From DAONLM01 sp035406685 (lineage in GTDB: Bacteria; Spirochaetota; GWE2-31-10; MWDO01): a stretch of DNA of 13,746 nucleotides. The translations under genes and the position numbers were made by a program. Below, piece by piece: positions 5,985 to 13,693 of this stretch. Each line of letters starts with the position of its first letter. Within the stretch, counting starts at the first letter, position 1. The stretch is taken from contig DAONLM010000064.1 of assembly GCA_035406685.1 (NCBI GenBank), positions 1-13,746 on the forward strand, written 5' to 3'. The notes under the pieces were generated by a model, which was given only the letters and a program-made list of their open reading frames with translations, had not been told where the DNA came from and did not search any database.

Positions 5985-7770
5985 TATACTCTTTCTCTTC
6001 GGCTAATATATTAAAACAAGAAAAAATATACTCATCTAAGTCAAAAAAATCAGAGCATCTATTTATCAAAATATATTCCACCATCTCTTCTATATTTTTT
6101 ATTCTTAATTTATCAAAAAATGGTAAAGGAAGAGATTCAAGATGAGATCTTAAAACTTTAATACTATTAAATTTCTTTCTAAATAAAAACTGATACAAAG
6201 AAGAATTAAAGAGAGCTAAAACAACTTTAATAGAATAGTCAAAGTCTAAAATTAAAATATTTGCACTATTTAAAGTAAGGCTCTTTTTATTATCATAGGC
6301 AAAGATTAGATTCTTTGAGATAAATCTATAAATAAGCTTTTCCTCTCTTTTATAATATTCCTCTTTTGCAACCTGCTGAAAAATATCTGGCTTCCATTCT
6401 ATATAGTACTGTGGGCTTTTAAGAAAAAAATTGGTCACCTCTCTTCCAGTATAAACTGGCTCAAATCCATATCTTTTTTCTCTTATAAGATATCTTGAAT
6501 TATTACCTGTTACAATACCTAAAGCCCATAAGGATTTTCCCTTTAAAGTTGTATGCTCTAATTCAAAAATTTTAGACATTATCTTAATATCTTTATCAGT
6601 AATGTTTATATTAAATATAATCTCATTATTCTTACTCTCCAATTTTTTAATATCCATTCTTATTACATTTGAAAATACCTTTTTAAAAATCTTTCCATAA
6701 GGCTTTATTTTTTCAATACGATATTTAGAAATAATATTTCTTATATCTCTATGAATATTAACATTCAAAATAGATTCTGGTAATACAAAAGAGAGGATTC
6801 CTCCCTCTTTTAAAACATTAAGAGAGGCTAAAAGAAAATAGGAAAAAGATTCACCAGACTTTATATCTGGAAATTTTTCTTTCAATATTTTTAATTCTTC
6901 ATAAGAAAAATGTGCTCCCCATGGGGGATTTGTCGCAATTAAATCAAAAGGTATTCCCTTATATTCATCTATAAGAAAATTATGGTAAAATATATTTGGC
7001 TCAAAATCCACATCCCTATATTTTAAGATTAAGTTAAATCTTGCTATTTTTACTGCAATTTTATCAATATCAAAACCATATAAATTCTCTGGATTTTCTA
7101 TAATTTCAGCAAAGGACAAAAGAAACTGACCTGTTCCACAACACGGATCACAGACTGCAAAATTTTTCTTTACATAAAGATCTCTTATTTTATTTATTAT
7201 ATTTAATGGTGTATAGTAAGAACCTTTTTTTGATTTTTCACCTTCTTTAAAAATAGATTGATAGATTAATCCTACTGGATCTGGAATTTCTGGAAGTTTA
7301 AATTCCAATAATTTAACAAATTTTCTATCAGTTATATCAATTTCCAATTTTTTTATCTCTTTTTTTAGATTATTTTTAAATATTTTTATTTCATTATCAA
7401 AAAAAGCCATTTGATTAGAAATTATATAGTTTAGTAGAAGATAATTAATCGACTTTTCAACAGAAAGATTTTCGTTTTTTATATAAGTAATAATATCTTT
7501 TAGACATTTAATATTAGAATCATAAGATTTATCTAAAGGGATATATTCTTCCGGTATAAAATTTTTATTTAGATTGAATTTATTTGCTCTTTTATTTAAT
7601 TTTGTTAGAATTCCTTTTTCTATATCCTCTTTTAATCTAAACAACTCTCTTTCAGTAATGAGATTGTTTTCTAAATTAAGAATGCCAGTTTTTACCCAAT
7701 TTCTTATTGTTGCCTCTGATACATTAAAGAATTTTGCAGCCTCTTTTATGTTATAAATCTTAGTTTTCAT
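5962..7770 (-). CDS. N6-adenine DNA methyltransferase with N-terminal helix-turn-helix (TaqI-like)
   Basis: This protein would transfer a methyl group from SAM to adenine in a specific DNA sequence. Numbered from ATG 7770 (602 residues), residues 5-31 (IYNIKEAAKFFNVSEATIRN onward) form a MerR/excisionase-type helix-turn-helix. A helical region follows to about 175. The gamma-class catalytic core then has motif X-like GSYYTP (183-188), the SAM loop DPCCGTGQFL (208-217) and the catalytic NPPW (281-284), with GGILSFVLPE further on. The C-terminal third resembles the TaqI-type specificity domain, including SLYQFLFRKKF and LRSHLESLPLPFF before the charged tail. There is no PD-(D/E)XK or other nuclease domain and no restriction gene beside it, so it looks like an orphan methyltransferase. 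GTG 7782 would add four residues. The ATG matches the usual start of such HTH domains, and neither has a clear ribosome binding site. It lies downstream of the decarboxylase operon terminator, and its 3' end overlaps the transporter gene by 23 bp. Confidence 0.85.
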   Translation of the reverse strand: MKTKIYNIKEAAKFFNVSEATIRNWVKTGILNLENNLITERELFRLKEDIEKGILTKLNKRANKFNLNKNFIPEEYIPLDKSYDSNIKCLKDIITYIKNENLSVEKSINYLLLNYIISNQMAFFDNEIKIFKNNLKKEIKKLEIDITDRKFVKLLEFKLPEIPDPVGLIYQSIFKEGEKSKKGSYYTPLNIINKIRDLYVKKNFAVCDPCCGTGQFLLSFAEIIENPENLYGFDIDKIAVKIARFNLILKYRDVDFEPNIFYHNFLIDEYKGIPFDLIATNPPWGAHFSYEELKILKEKFPDIKSGESFSYFLLASLNVLKEGGILSFVLPESILNVNIHRDIRNIISKYRIEKIKPYGKIFKKVFSNVIRMDIKKLESKNNEIIFNINITDKDIKIMSKIFELEHTTLKGKSLWALGIVTGNNSRYLIREKRYGFEPVYTGREVTNFFLKSPQYYIEWKPDIFQQVAKEEYYKREEKLIYRFISKNLIFAYDNKKSLTLNSANILILDFDYSIKVVLALFNSSLYQFLFRKKFNSIKVLRSHLESLPLPFFDKLRIKNIEEMVEYILINRCSDFFDLDEYIFSCFNILAEEKEYIRKIVKE

Positions 7771-7782
7771 ATAACATAACAC

Positions 7783-7824
7783 AAAATTAAATAAAAAAGA
7801 ATTGTCGTATTATTTACGACAATT
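7783..7824 (-). terminator. Intrinsic terminator of the ABC-decarboxylase operon
   Basis: Arms AATTGTCGTA (7800-7809) and TACGACAATT (7815-7824) are a perfect 10-bp inverted repeat with a 5-nt loop. On the minus strand the hairpin is followed directly by CTTTTTTATTTAATTTT, a good U-tract. It lies 41 nt past the stop of the decarboxylase gene, which it would terminate. It also stands directly before the methyltransferase gene, so its efficiency may set how much of that gene is read. Confidence 0.7.
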
Positions 7825-7828
7825 GTCG
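7817..7828. repeat. 12-bp perfect palindrome CGACAATTGTCG
   Basis: This palindrome overlaps the right arm of the terminator hairpin, so three TTGTCG half-sites in alternating orientation lie within 29 bp (7800-7828). Such an arrangement upstream of a gene encoding a helix-turn-helix protein is compatible with an operator. It may instead be a side effect of the hairpin sequence. Confidence 0.45.
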
Positions 7829-7865
7829 CATATTTTTTTCAAAATATATCTTTCTTTTAAACAAA

Positions 7866-9044
7866 CTATTTAAAATCCTCTGGGATAAAGTATGTCTTCA
7901 TTGGTGGAAAACCATTAAAACCAACGGAACAATAAGAGGCAGTATAAGCACCAGTAGAAAACCAGTAAACTCTATCCCCTATCGCTAAATTGACAGGCAA
8001 TTTATATTTAAATTTTTCATACATAACATCCATACTGTCACAGGTAGGGCCAGCCAGTATAACATCGCCCATTTTACCCGACTTTTCAGTAAAGACTGGA
8101 TATTTTATACATTCATCCATTGTCTCAATTAAGCCGTTAAATTTTCCCACATCGAGATAGACCCATCTATTTAAAGCGGTATTATTCTTTCTCGATATGA
8201 GTATAACTTCGCTTATTATGACACCAGCATCAGAAACAAGAGATCTACCAGGCTCTATAATTATTTCTGGCATATCATTTCCAAAATCCTCTTCAATATA
8301 TCTTGTTATCTCTTTAGCATATACCGAAATACTATTTGTAGGAAATTTATATGAAGCTGGAAGTCCACCACCCATATTAATAAGTTTAAGCTTAATCCCC
8401 TCTTCATCTTCTAATGCATTAAATAGATATTTCACCCTTGCAATAGCATCATCCCATTGACCTATATCTCTCTGTTGAGAACCAACATGAAAAGATATTC
8501 CATAAGGTATAAGCCCCAATTCTTTTGCCTCAACAATAAGATCATATGCCATATCTGGATGACAACCAAATTTTCTTGATAAAGGCCAGTCAGCACTTTC
8601 TGAACTCTCCATTAAAATTCTAACAAATACCTTTGAATTAGGGGCAGCCTCTGCTATATTTACCAGATCAGCCTTGCTATCTGTTGCAAATAGTCTTACC
8701 CCATTTTTATAGGCATATTCTATATCCTTTTTTTTCTTAATGGTATTGCCAAAACTAATCCTGTCCCCTGTGACTCCTAATTGTAAAACATCATCAAGTT
8801 CATAAACAGAGGCAATATCAAAACAACTACCCATATCGACAAGCATCTTTAAAATTTCTTTACTTGGATTAGCTTTAACAGCATAATAAATCTTTGCATA
8901 AGGGAAGTTTGACTTTAATTCTTCAAACTTATGCCTGATCACTCTAAGATCAATAACTAATGCTGGCGTTTTTATATCCTTAGAAAATCTAAGAAATCTC
9001 TCCCATGCATCATCCTTCCAGTATAGTCTCCTCTCACTAATCAT
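7866..9044 (-). CDS. Type III PLP-dependent decarboxylase (ornithine/lysine decarboxylase family)
   Basis: This cytoplasmic enzyme of the alanine racemase fold decarboxylates ornithine, or possibly lysine, to putrescine or cadaverine. Key positions are all present: the PLP Schiff-base lysine K57 in YYAVKANP (53-60), HVGSQ (186-190), the phosphate-binding glycines GGGLP (225-229), EPGR (264-267), the active-site cysteine in GPTCDSMD (332-339), GAYT (365-368) and FNGF (376-379). CDSMD rather than CESxD favours ornithine/lysine decarboxylase over diaminopimelate decarboxylase. Its 392 residues fit the short bacterial members. The GAGGAG ribosome binding site (complement of 9058-9063) overlaps the last codons of the preceding DUF4340 gene, ten nt away, so it is very likely the final gene of the ABC operon. 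The terminator follows its stop. Ornithine versus lysine preference cannot be settled by eye. Confidence 0.88.
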   Translation of the reverse strand: MISERRLYWKDDAWERFLRFSKDIKTPALVIDLRVIRHKFEELKSNFPYAKIYYAVKANPSKEILKMLVDMGSCFDIASVYELDDVLQLGVTGDRISFGNTIKKKKDIEYAYKNGVRLFATDSKADLVNIAEAAPNSKVFVRILMESSESADWPLSRKFGCHPDMAYDLIVEAKELGLIPYGISFHVGSQQRDIGQWDDAIARVKYLFNALEDEEGIKLKLINMGGGLPASYKFPTNSISVYAKEITRYIEEDFGNDMPEIIIEPGRSLVSDAGVIISEVILISRKNNTALNRWVYLDVGKFNGLIETMDECIKYPVFTEKSGKMGDVILAGPTCDSMDVMYEKFKYKLPVNLAIGDRVYWFSTGAYTASYCSVGFNGFPPMKTYFIPEDFK

Positions 9045-9054
9045 TAAATTTTAA

Positions 9055-10059
9055 TTACTCCTCTTTTTTAAGAATCTCTTTTGGATCTTTTATAAACTTC
9101 TTTATATCATCTGTATGAACAAGATATAAGTAATCATCAAAATCAGTATCTATTATATATTCAGCAACATCGTTTTCAGTCGCCTTATAAATATCTAATT
9201 TTAAAGACTTACCATTTTTTAAAATAACCTTAATTGTAGAAAGGCTCTCCATTCCACTTACAGAAAAATTAACCTTATAATCACTTACCCTTATATCTAA
9301 CAAATTCTTAACCATATTCTGAAATGTATAGTCATCAAACTTCCAATCCTCTTCTAATGGTTCAATTCTGAATTTATCTTTACCATTTATGTTTTGGGCA
9401 TCCTTACTCTTTGGATCAATAAATATCAGTTTATATTCCCCCTTAAACCATTCCATTTTTGAATTTATTTCTACTGTATTAACATCATCCTCTGTAATGT
9501 TTATAAATATATTTCTTCGTGCCCAGCTAATTGGTTCATTGCCAGTCTCTATAGAAATAGAAGAATTTACCTCTCTAACTCTCTTTTCTTTATTATATCT
9601 TACATACGAAGTTCCCCTCTTTGAGCCGGTATTGCCAATGTCAAGAACAATCTCTTTTTTATTTTTTAATTTTATTATAAGAGTCTGAATATTCTTTTCG
9701 TCAAAACCATACATTCTATCACTCGATTCATCACTTCCATTAAATACGACAATTCCTTTATTCATTGTATCAAGCATATTGAGATACAAATTGACCTTAG
9801 AGATATTAGCCGGTATATATTTACCCTCTTTTTTTACAAACCAGCTATTCTCTATTCTATCTATGGAAAAAGAGTCCATATAGTCTTTAATCTCTAAAGA
9901 AATAACGCCCTCTTTTTTAAAACCAGTCAGTAATTTTGCCTGAATTTTTCTCAATTTTACACTTTGAAAAGAAAAGATGTTAACTAATAATAATATAATT
10001 AACTGAACGCCAAACAAAATCGCTAAACCTATAATAAGTTGTCTTCTATTTACCTTCAT
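9055..10059 (-). CDS. DUF4340 domain membrane-anchored protein
   Basis: This is a 334-residue protein with one N-terminal membrane anchor (about 8-29, LIIGLAILFGVQLIILLLVN) and a largely beta-rich exported domain. The sequence after the anchor (DYMDSFSIDRIENSWFVK, 58-75, then KVNLYLNMLDTM and LDIGNTGSKRGTSYVRY) is typical of the DUF4340 family. That family is found beside GldG-type ABC auxiliary proteins and has no established biochemical role. The protein probably sits on the outer face of the cytoplasmic membrane as a partner of the complex encoded upstream. AGGGG (complement of 10066-10070) lies six nt before the ATG. The gap to the GldG-type gene is 31 nt and to the decarboxylase 10 nt, so all are co-transcribed. 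Confidence 0.8.
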   Translation of the reverse strand: MKVNRRQLIIGLAILFGVQLIILLLVNIFSFQSVKLRKIQAKLLTGFKKEGVISLEIKDYMDSFSIDRIENSWFVKKEGKYIPANISKVNLYLNMLDTMNKGIVVFNGSDESSDRMYGFDEKNIQTLIIKLKNKKEIVLDIGNTGSKRGTSYVRYNKEKRVREVNSSISIETGNEPISWARRNIFINITEDDVNTVEINSKMEWFKGEYKLIFIDPKSKDAQNINGKDKFRIEPLEEDWKFDDYTFQNMVKNLLDIRVSDYKVNFSVSGMESLSTIKVILKNGKSLKLDIYKATENDVAEYIIDTDFDDYLYLVHTDDIKKFIKDPKEILKKEE

Positions 10060-10090
10060 CTTTAACCCCTTAAATTAAAAATTTTTTATG

Positions 10091-11731
10091 TTAAGTGTTT
10101 GATCTCTTTTTTGCAATAAAATAGTCTTTAATCTTCTTATCTCTATTTTTCTTAATTATAAATAATATAATAGCAATAATTACGAATACTACTGGCAAGA
10201 AATAGGTAGTAAAACCTATTATAAAATTCTTTAAGAATTCATACTGCTGACTATCTTTTGCCTTATCAAGAGGCTTAGAAAATTTACCCTTATTTCTTAT
10301 TGCTATTAAAGAGCTATCTTTTGCAAGCCAGTCAAGACTATTCATTAAGAATAGAAACTCCTCATTGCCAGCAAAATCATTATTCAAAAAGAATTCACTA
10401 CCAACAACAACCAATTGTGTATTTCCTTTTGTTACTTTATTGCCAGTAAATGAATCTTTGCCACTTAAATTCTTTGGCACCTCTTTATCGGCAAAAAAAC
10501 TATCAATAGGACCTTTATAAGTTAAAGCAAGATGATACTGATTTCCCCCTTCCTGAACCGGATATTTATAGGATTCAAGATCCAGTTTAAAATCAGAAAC
10601 CTGTGCCCATGCGGAATTTGTTGTTGAGAATAGAATATCTCCATATTGTTTTACCCTATCATCAACTTTGACTGATGATGCCCATAAAATTTTTAATGAT
10701 TCAATCTCATTTACAATAGGGCTCTTTTTGTTAAAATTCTTATTCTTTACTTTAATCCAAAGAGGATATCTTGCCTTTGAAAAGCCCTGAATTACTGGCC
10801 TATAAGATTCATTATCACCAACAAGATCCTTTGTAACCTGAATTCCATAAAACTTTAAAAGATCAAATAATCTTGAATCTGCTGGCATACCAAATAGTCC
10901 ATATTCCTGAATTATTACCTGAATTCCACTCAATGCAATAAATGCTTTTCCGCCATTTACTAAAAATTGGTCGATCTGGAAAATATCATAGTCAGTAAGG
11001 TTATCCCCGCCAATTATCAATAATGTTGTTACATCATTTGGGATATTTTCTCCACTTGAAATAATCTTTATATTTGAGAATTCATTTTCACAAATCTGAT
11101 TAACATAAGAGTAATTTTTTTCAAATGAGAGCCCATCGCAGGCAAATATAATGCCAAGAACATCTTCTCCACCGCCAAGTAATTTCTGTATCTCTACATC
11201 TAATCTAAATTCAAATCCCTGATCATTAAATATCGGAGATATCACCTTTGAGTTTTCTTTATAACTTACAATAATCCCGGAAAAGCCAAGTAATTCTTTG
11301 GACTCTGTAGTTCCTCCTTCACTCAATGCAAATGGTTTTATACCCTTTTGCTCAAGTTCTGAAATTAAAGCAAGATCATTTGCTTTTTCATAGCTCAATT
11401 CTTTAATAACAATGTTTACAAGCCCATTGCCAGCATTTTCATACTCTTTTAAAATATCTTCAATATACTGAACAACCTGAGCCATCTCTTTTATCTCTTT
11501 ACATTTATTATTATAGAAATATTCTATAACAAGTGTATTATCTAATTTCTTTAAAAGATTTTTGGTAGGAGGACTTATAGAATACCTCTGTCCCTCAGTT
11601 AGATCAAATCTAAAATATAATCTATTAGAGATGAATATAAAAAGAAGAATATTTAATAAAATAAGAATAAATATAATCCATGATTCTATCTTTTTAACTA
11701 CTAAATCATCTTTAAAATTTAATTGTATCAT
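10091..11731 (-). CDS. GldG-type ABC transporter auxiliary protein
   Basis: This 546-residue protein has a membrane segment near each end (about 18-40 and 504-525), placing a large domain on the outer side of the membrane. The start of the exported part, RFDLTEGQRYSISPPTKNLL (41-60), is the hallmark of the GldG/ABC_transp_aux family. The middle contains a Rossmann-like stretch with LLIIGG and FLVNGGKAFIALSG, as in that family's intracellular-transport-like domain. In gliding Bacteroidota GldA, GldF and GldG form an ABC complex needed for motility. In other phyla the homologous complex has no proven substrate. The start codon lies three nt after the permease stop and a GGAG overlapping the permease end serves as ribosome binding site, so the two are translationally coupled. 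Confidence 0.85.
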   Translation of the reverse strand: MIQLNFKDDLVVKKIESWIIFILILLNILLFIFISNRLYFRFDLTEGQRYSISPPTKNLLKKLDNTLVIEYFYNNKCKEIKEMAQVVQYIEDILKEYENAGNGLVNIVIKELSYEKANDLALISELEQKGIKPFALSEGGTTESKELLGFSGIIVSYKENSKVISPIFNDQGFEFRLDVEIQKLLGGGEDVLGIIFACDGLSFEKNYSYVNQICENEFSNIKIISSGENIPNDVTTLLIIGGDNLTDYDIFQIDQFLVNGGKAFIALSGIQVIIQEYGLFGMPADSRLFDLLKFYGIQVTKDLVGDNESYRPVIQGFSKARYPLWIKVKNKNFNKKSPIVNEIESLKILWASSVKVDDRVKQYGDILFSTTNSAWAQVSDFKLDLESYKYPVQEGGNQYHLALTYKGPIDSFFADKEVPKNLSGKDSFTGNKVTKGNTQLVVVGSEFFLNNDFAGNEEFLFLMNSLDWLAKDSSLIAIRNKGKFSKPLDKAKDSQQYEFLKNFIIGFTTYFLPVVFVIIAIILFIIKKNRDKKIKDYFIAKKRSNT

Positions 11732-11734
11732 AGC

Positions 11735-12562
11735 CTATCTCCATTTTCTGCTCTCAAGTGAGCGTAGATTTAAATAGAAAAATAAAATTGTAACACCACA
11801 ATAGTATATTATGTCTCTCGAATCAATTACACCTTTACTAAAATTAGTAAAATGAGTAGAAAGACTCGACCATACAAATATTTGTTTTAGCCATTCAAGC
11901 CATTTTGGAAAAATTACAACAGATGGAAAGTATCCTATTAAAGTTAAACATAATAATACAGCAGCACTCAATAAAAAGGAATTTATCAATTCTTTAGTAA
12001 GACTTGAGATAAACATTGTAATAGCAAGATATGAAGCAGCAAGAAATAGCGATCCAACATATTGAGTCACAATCTGTCCCCAGTCAAAATTACCTAAAAA
12101 AATATGTGTAAGTAATGGTATAAAAATAGTACTATACAGAGCTACTATTACAATAGTCATTCCAGAAAAAAACTTACCAACAATAACCTGCCATTCTGGA
12201 ACCGGATATGTGAACAAAAGTTCTATTGTCCCAGAGTTTTTCTCTTTTGACCATGAGCCCATTGCAAGGCCTGGTATAAAAATAATAAAAACAAATGGTA
12301 GCATTGCAAAAAATCTTCTCATTGATGCAAGATCTTCTTTAAAAATCCCGCCAAAAAAATGAAAAAACATAATATTTGGAACAAGAATAAACACTATTAA
12401 AAAAACGTATGCAATTGAAGAATAAAAATTGGTAAAAGTTTCTTTTTTATAAATAGCCTTAACTCCTATAGGCATAAAAAATATAGGGGTAAGTATAAAT
12501 ATTAAAGGAACACAGATTAATATTAAAGAATTAATAATAAAACTTAATATCAGACTAAGCAC
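11735..12562 (-). CDS. ABC-2/GldF-type permease
   Basis: This is the membrane subunit of the ABC complex, with about six or seven hydrophobic segments in 275 residues. From residue 36 it follows GldF-type permeases closely: KAIYKKETFTNFYSSIAYVF, then FFAMLPFVFIIFIPGLAMGS, SKEKNSGTIELLFTYPVPEW and GKFFSGM, and later a DWGQI...YLAITMFISSLT stretch. The GTG start at 12562 is chosen because a perfect AGGAGG (complement of 12569-12574) lies six nt upstream, inside the ATPase gene. An alternative ATG at 12475 would give the usual family length but has no ribosome binding site. With the GTG start the protein has about 30 extra hydrophobic N-terminal residues. The gene overlaps the ATPase gene by 8 bp. 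Confidence 0.86.
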   Translation of the reverse strand: MLSLILSFIINSLILICVPLIFILTPIFFMPIGVKAIYKKETFTNFYSSIAYVFLIVFILVPNIMFFHFFGGIFKEDLASMRRFFAMLPFVFIIFIPGLAMGSWSKEKNSGTIELLFTYPVPEWQVIVGKFFSGMTIVIVALYSTIFIPLLTHIFLGNFDWGQIVTQYVGSLFLAASYLAITMFISSLTKELINSFLLSAAVLLCLTLIGYFPSVVIFPKWLEWLKQIFVWSSLSTHFTNFSKGVIDSRDIIYYCGVTILFFYLNLRSLESRKWR

Positions 12563-13508
12563 TTTCTTCCTCCTCTCCTGCTAATTTTAAGAATATCTCT
12601 TCAAGATTAGCATTATTTTTTTCATAATATCTCAATTTATATCCCTTACTATCTATAAAATTCTTTAAATTATTTTCAAAATCTGATCCTTTTGAACATA
12701 ATGCCTTAAATCTAAATATATTTCTATCATCTTTCTTCTCAAATTCAATTTTCCATGCACCCTTTACATTTGCCATCTCATTTTCTATTTGTAGAAGATT
12801 GTCACCTTCTATAGAAAACTCAATAAATTCATCTTCTGAAAACTTAGCAATAAGATTTTGAATATAGTCATTTGCGACAATTCTACCAGATTTTATTATT
12901 ATTACTCTCTCGCATATTGCCTCAATCTCAGAAAGAATATGAGTGGAAACAATGATTGTCTTTTTTTCTGCTAATCTTCTCAACATTTTCCTAAAAGTTA
13001 TTATCTGATTCGGATCAAGTCCAGCGGTTGGTTCATCAAGAATAAGAATTTGAGGATCGTGAATCATTACTGAAGCAAGTCCTACTCTCTTTTTATACCC
13101 TTTTGATAACTCTCCTATTTTTTTGGAAACAACATTATAAAGATCAGTTAATTCTACCATTTTTTCTATTGCCTGTGGGATCTCATCTTTTTTTACTCCT
13201 CTTATCTCAGCAGTAAAATATAGATATTCATATACAGTCATATCATCATATTGAGGAGAATTTTCTGGTAAATAACCTATAAGACTCTTTGTATAAAGAG
13301 AATCATCAATCGTATTTTTACCATCAATAATAACCTCACCAGAAGTTGGATTCATATAAGATGTAATAATCTTCATTATAGTAGTCTTACCAGCACCATT
13401 TGGTCCAAGAAGACCTACTATCTCTCCTTTTCCTATCTCAAAAGAGACCCCTTTTACTGCTGGCTCGTTCTTACCATAAGATTTTACAAGATTTCTTATG
13501 CTTATCAT
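12555..13508 (-). CDS. ABC transporter ATP-binding protein (GldA-like)
   Basis: This cytoplasmic ATPase drives the GldF/GldG-type complex encoded by the next genes. In 317 residues it has Walker A GPNGAGKT (35-42), GYLPENSP in the Q-loop region (78-85), the signature LSKGYKKRVGLA (134-145), Walker B ILILDEP (154-160), D-loop GLD (163-165) and H-loop STH (188-190). The Q-loop region reads PEN, with no glutamine at the usual place, as is common in GldA/CcmA-type ATPases. About 90 residues after the ATPase core form a C-terminal domain. The acidic tail EEEESA is encoded by the purine-rich sequence that doubles as the permease ribosome binding site. AAGGAGG (complement of 13516-13522) lies seven nt before the ATG. 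It is the first gene of the operon. Confidence 0.92.
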   Translation of the reverse strand: MISIRNLVKSYGKNEPAVKGVSFEIGKGEIVGLLGPNGAGKTTIMKIITSYMNPTSGEVIIDGKNTIDDSLYTKSLIGYLPENSPQYDDMTVYEYLYFTAEIRGVKKDEIPQAIEKMVELTDLYNVVSKKIGELSKGYKKRVGLASVMIHDPQILILDEPTAGLDPNQIITFRKMLRRLAEKKTIIVSTHILSEIEAICERVIIIKSGRIVANDYIQNLIAKFSEDEFIEFSIEGDNLLQIENEMANVKGAWKIEFEKKDDRNIFRFKALCSKGSDFENNLKNFIDSKGYKLRYYEKNNANLEEIFLKLAGEEEESA

Positions 13509-13664
13509 TAAAGCGCCTCCTTAGCTAAATAAATTTTTATACTTAAAAAATGCTTTTGCAATGTGCCTCTAATATGGAATCATTTTAGACAAATAATAAA
13601 TTACATAATAAATAATATTAGTCAATCCAGATTTACATTTTTTTGAAAAAATATTATAAATTTT

Positions 13665-13693
13665 TATATACCCAAAAAACTATAGTTTGTCAA
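13665..13693 (-). promoter_or_regulatory. Near-consensus promoter of the ABC-GldG-decarboxylase operon
   Basis: On the minus strand TTGACA (13693-13688) is followed after 17 nt by TATATA (13670-13665). Transcription would start near 13658 and leave an unusually long leader of about 150 nt before the ATG at 13508. A weaker box pair (TTGACT at 13625-13620, then TAATTT after 16 nt) lies inside that leader and could give a second start. I see no other feature in the 238 bp between the ATPase gene and the window end. Confidence 0.72.

Noticed and set aside
5962..7770. Complete restriction-modification, BREX or DISARM defence system.
   Set aside because: There is no nuclease domain in the protein and no restriction, helicase, phosphatase or other defence gene beside it; the protein is also much shorter than PglX.
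8197..8460. Plus-strand frames opposite the decarboxylase (8197-8460) and DUF4340 (9389-9688) genes.
   Set aside because: They are antisense shadows of genes with clear family motifs and have no motif or start signal of their own.
9745..9760. TACGACAATTC inside the DUF4340 gene, matching the hairpin at 7815-7824 and the sequence at 2408-2418.
   Set aside because: Here it encodes GIVVF in the family frame and is not flanked by a second arm, so it is probably coincidence.
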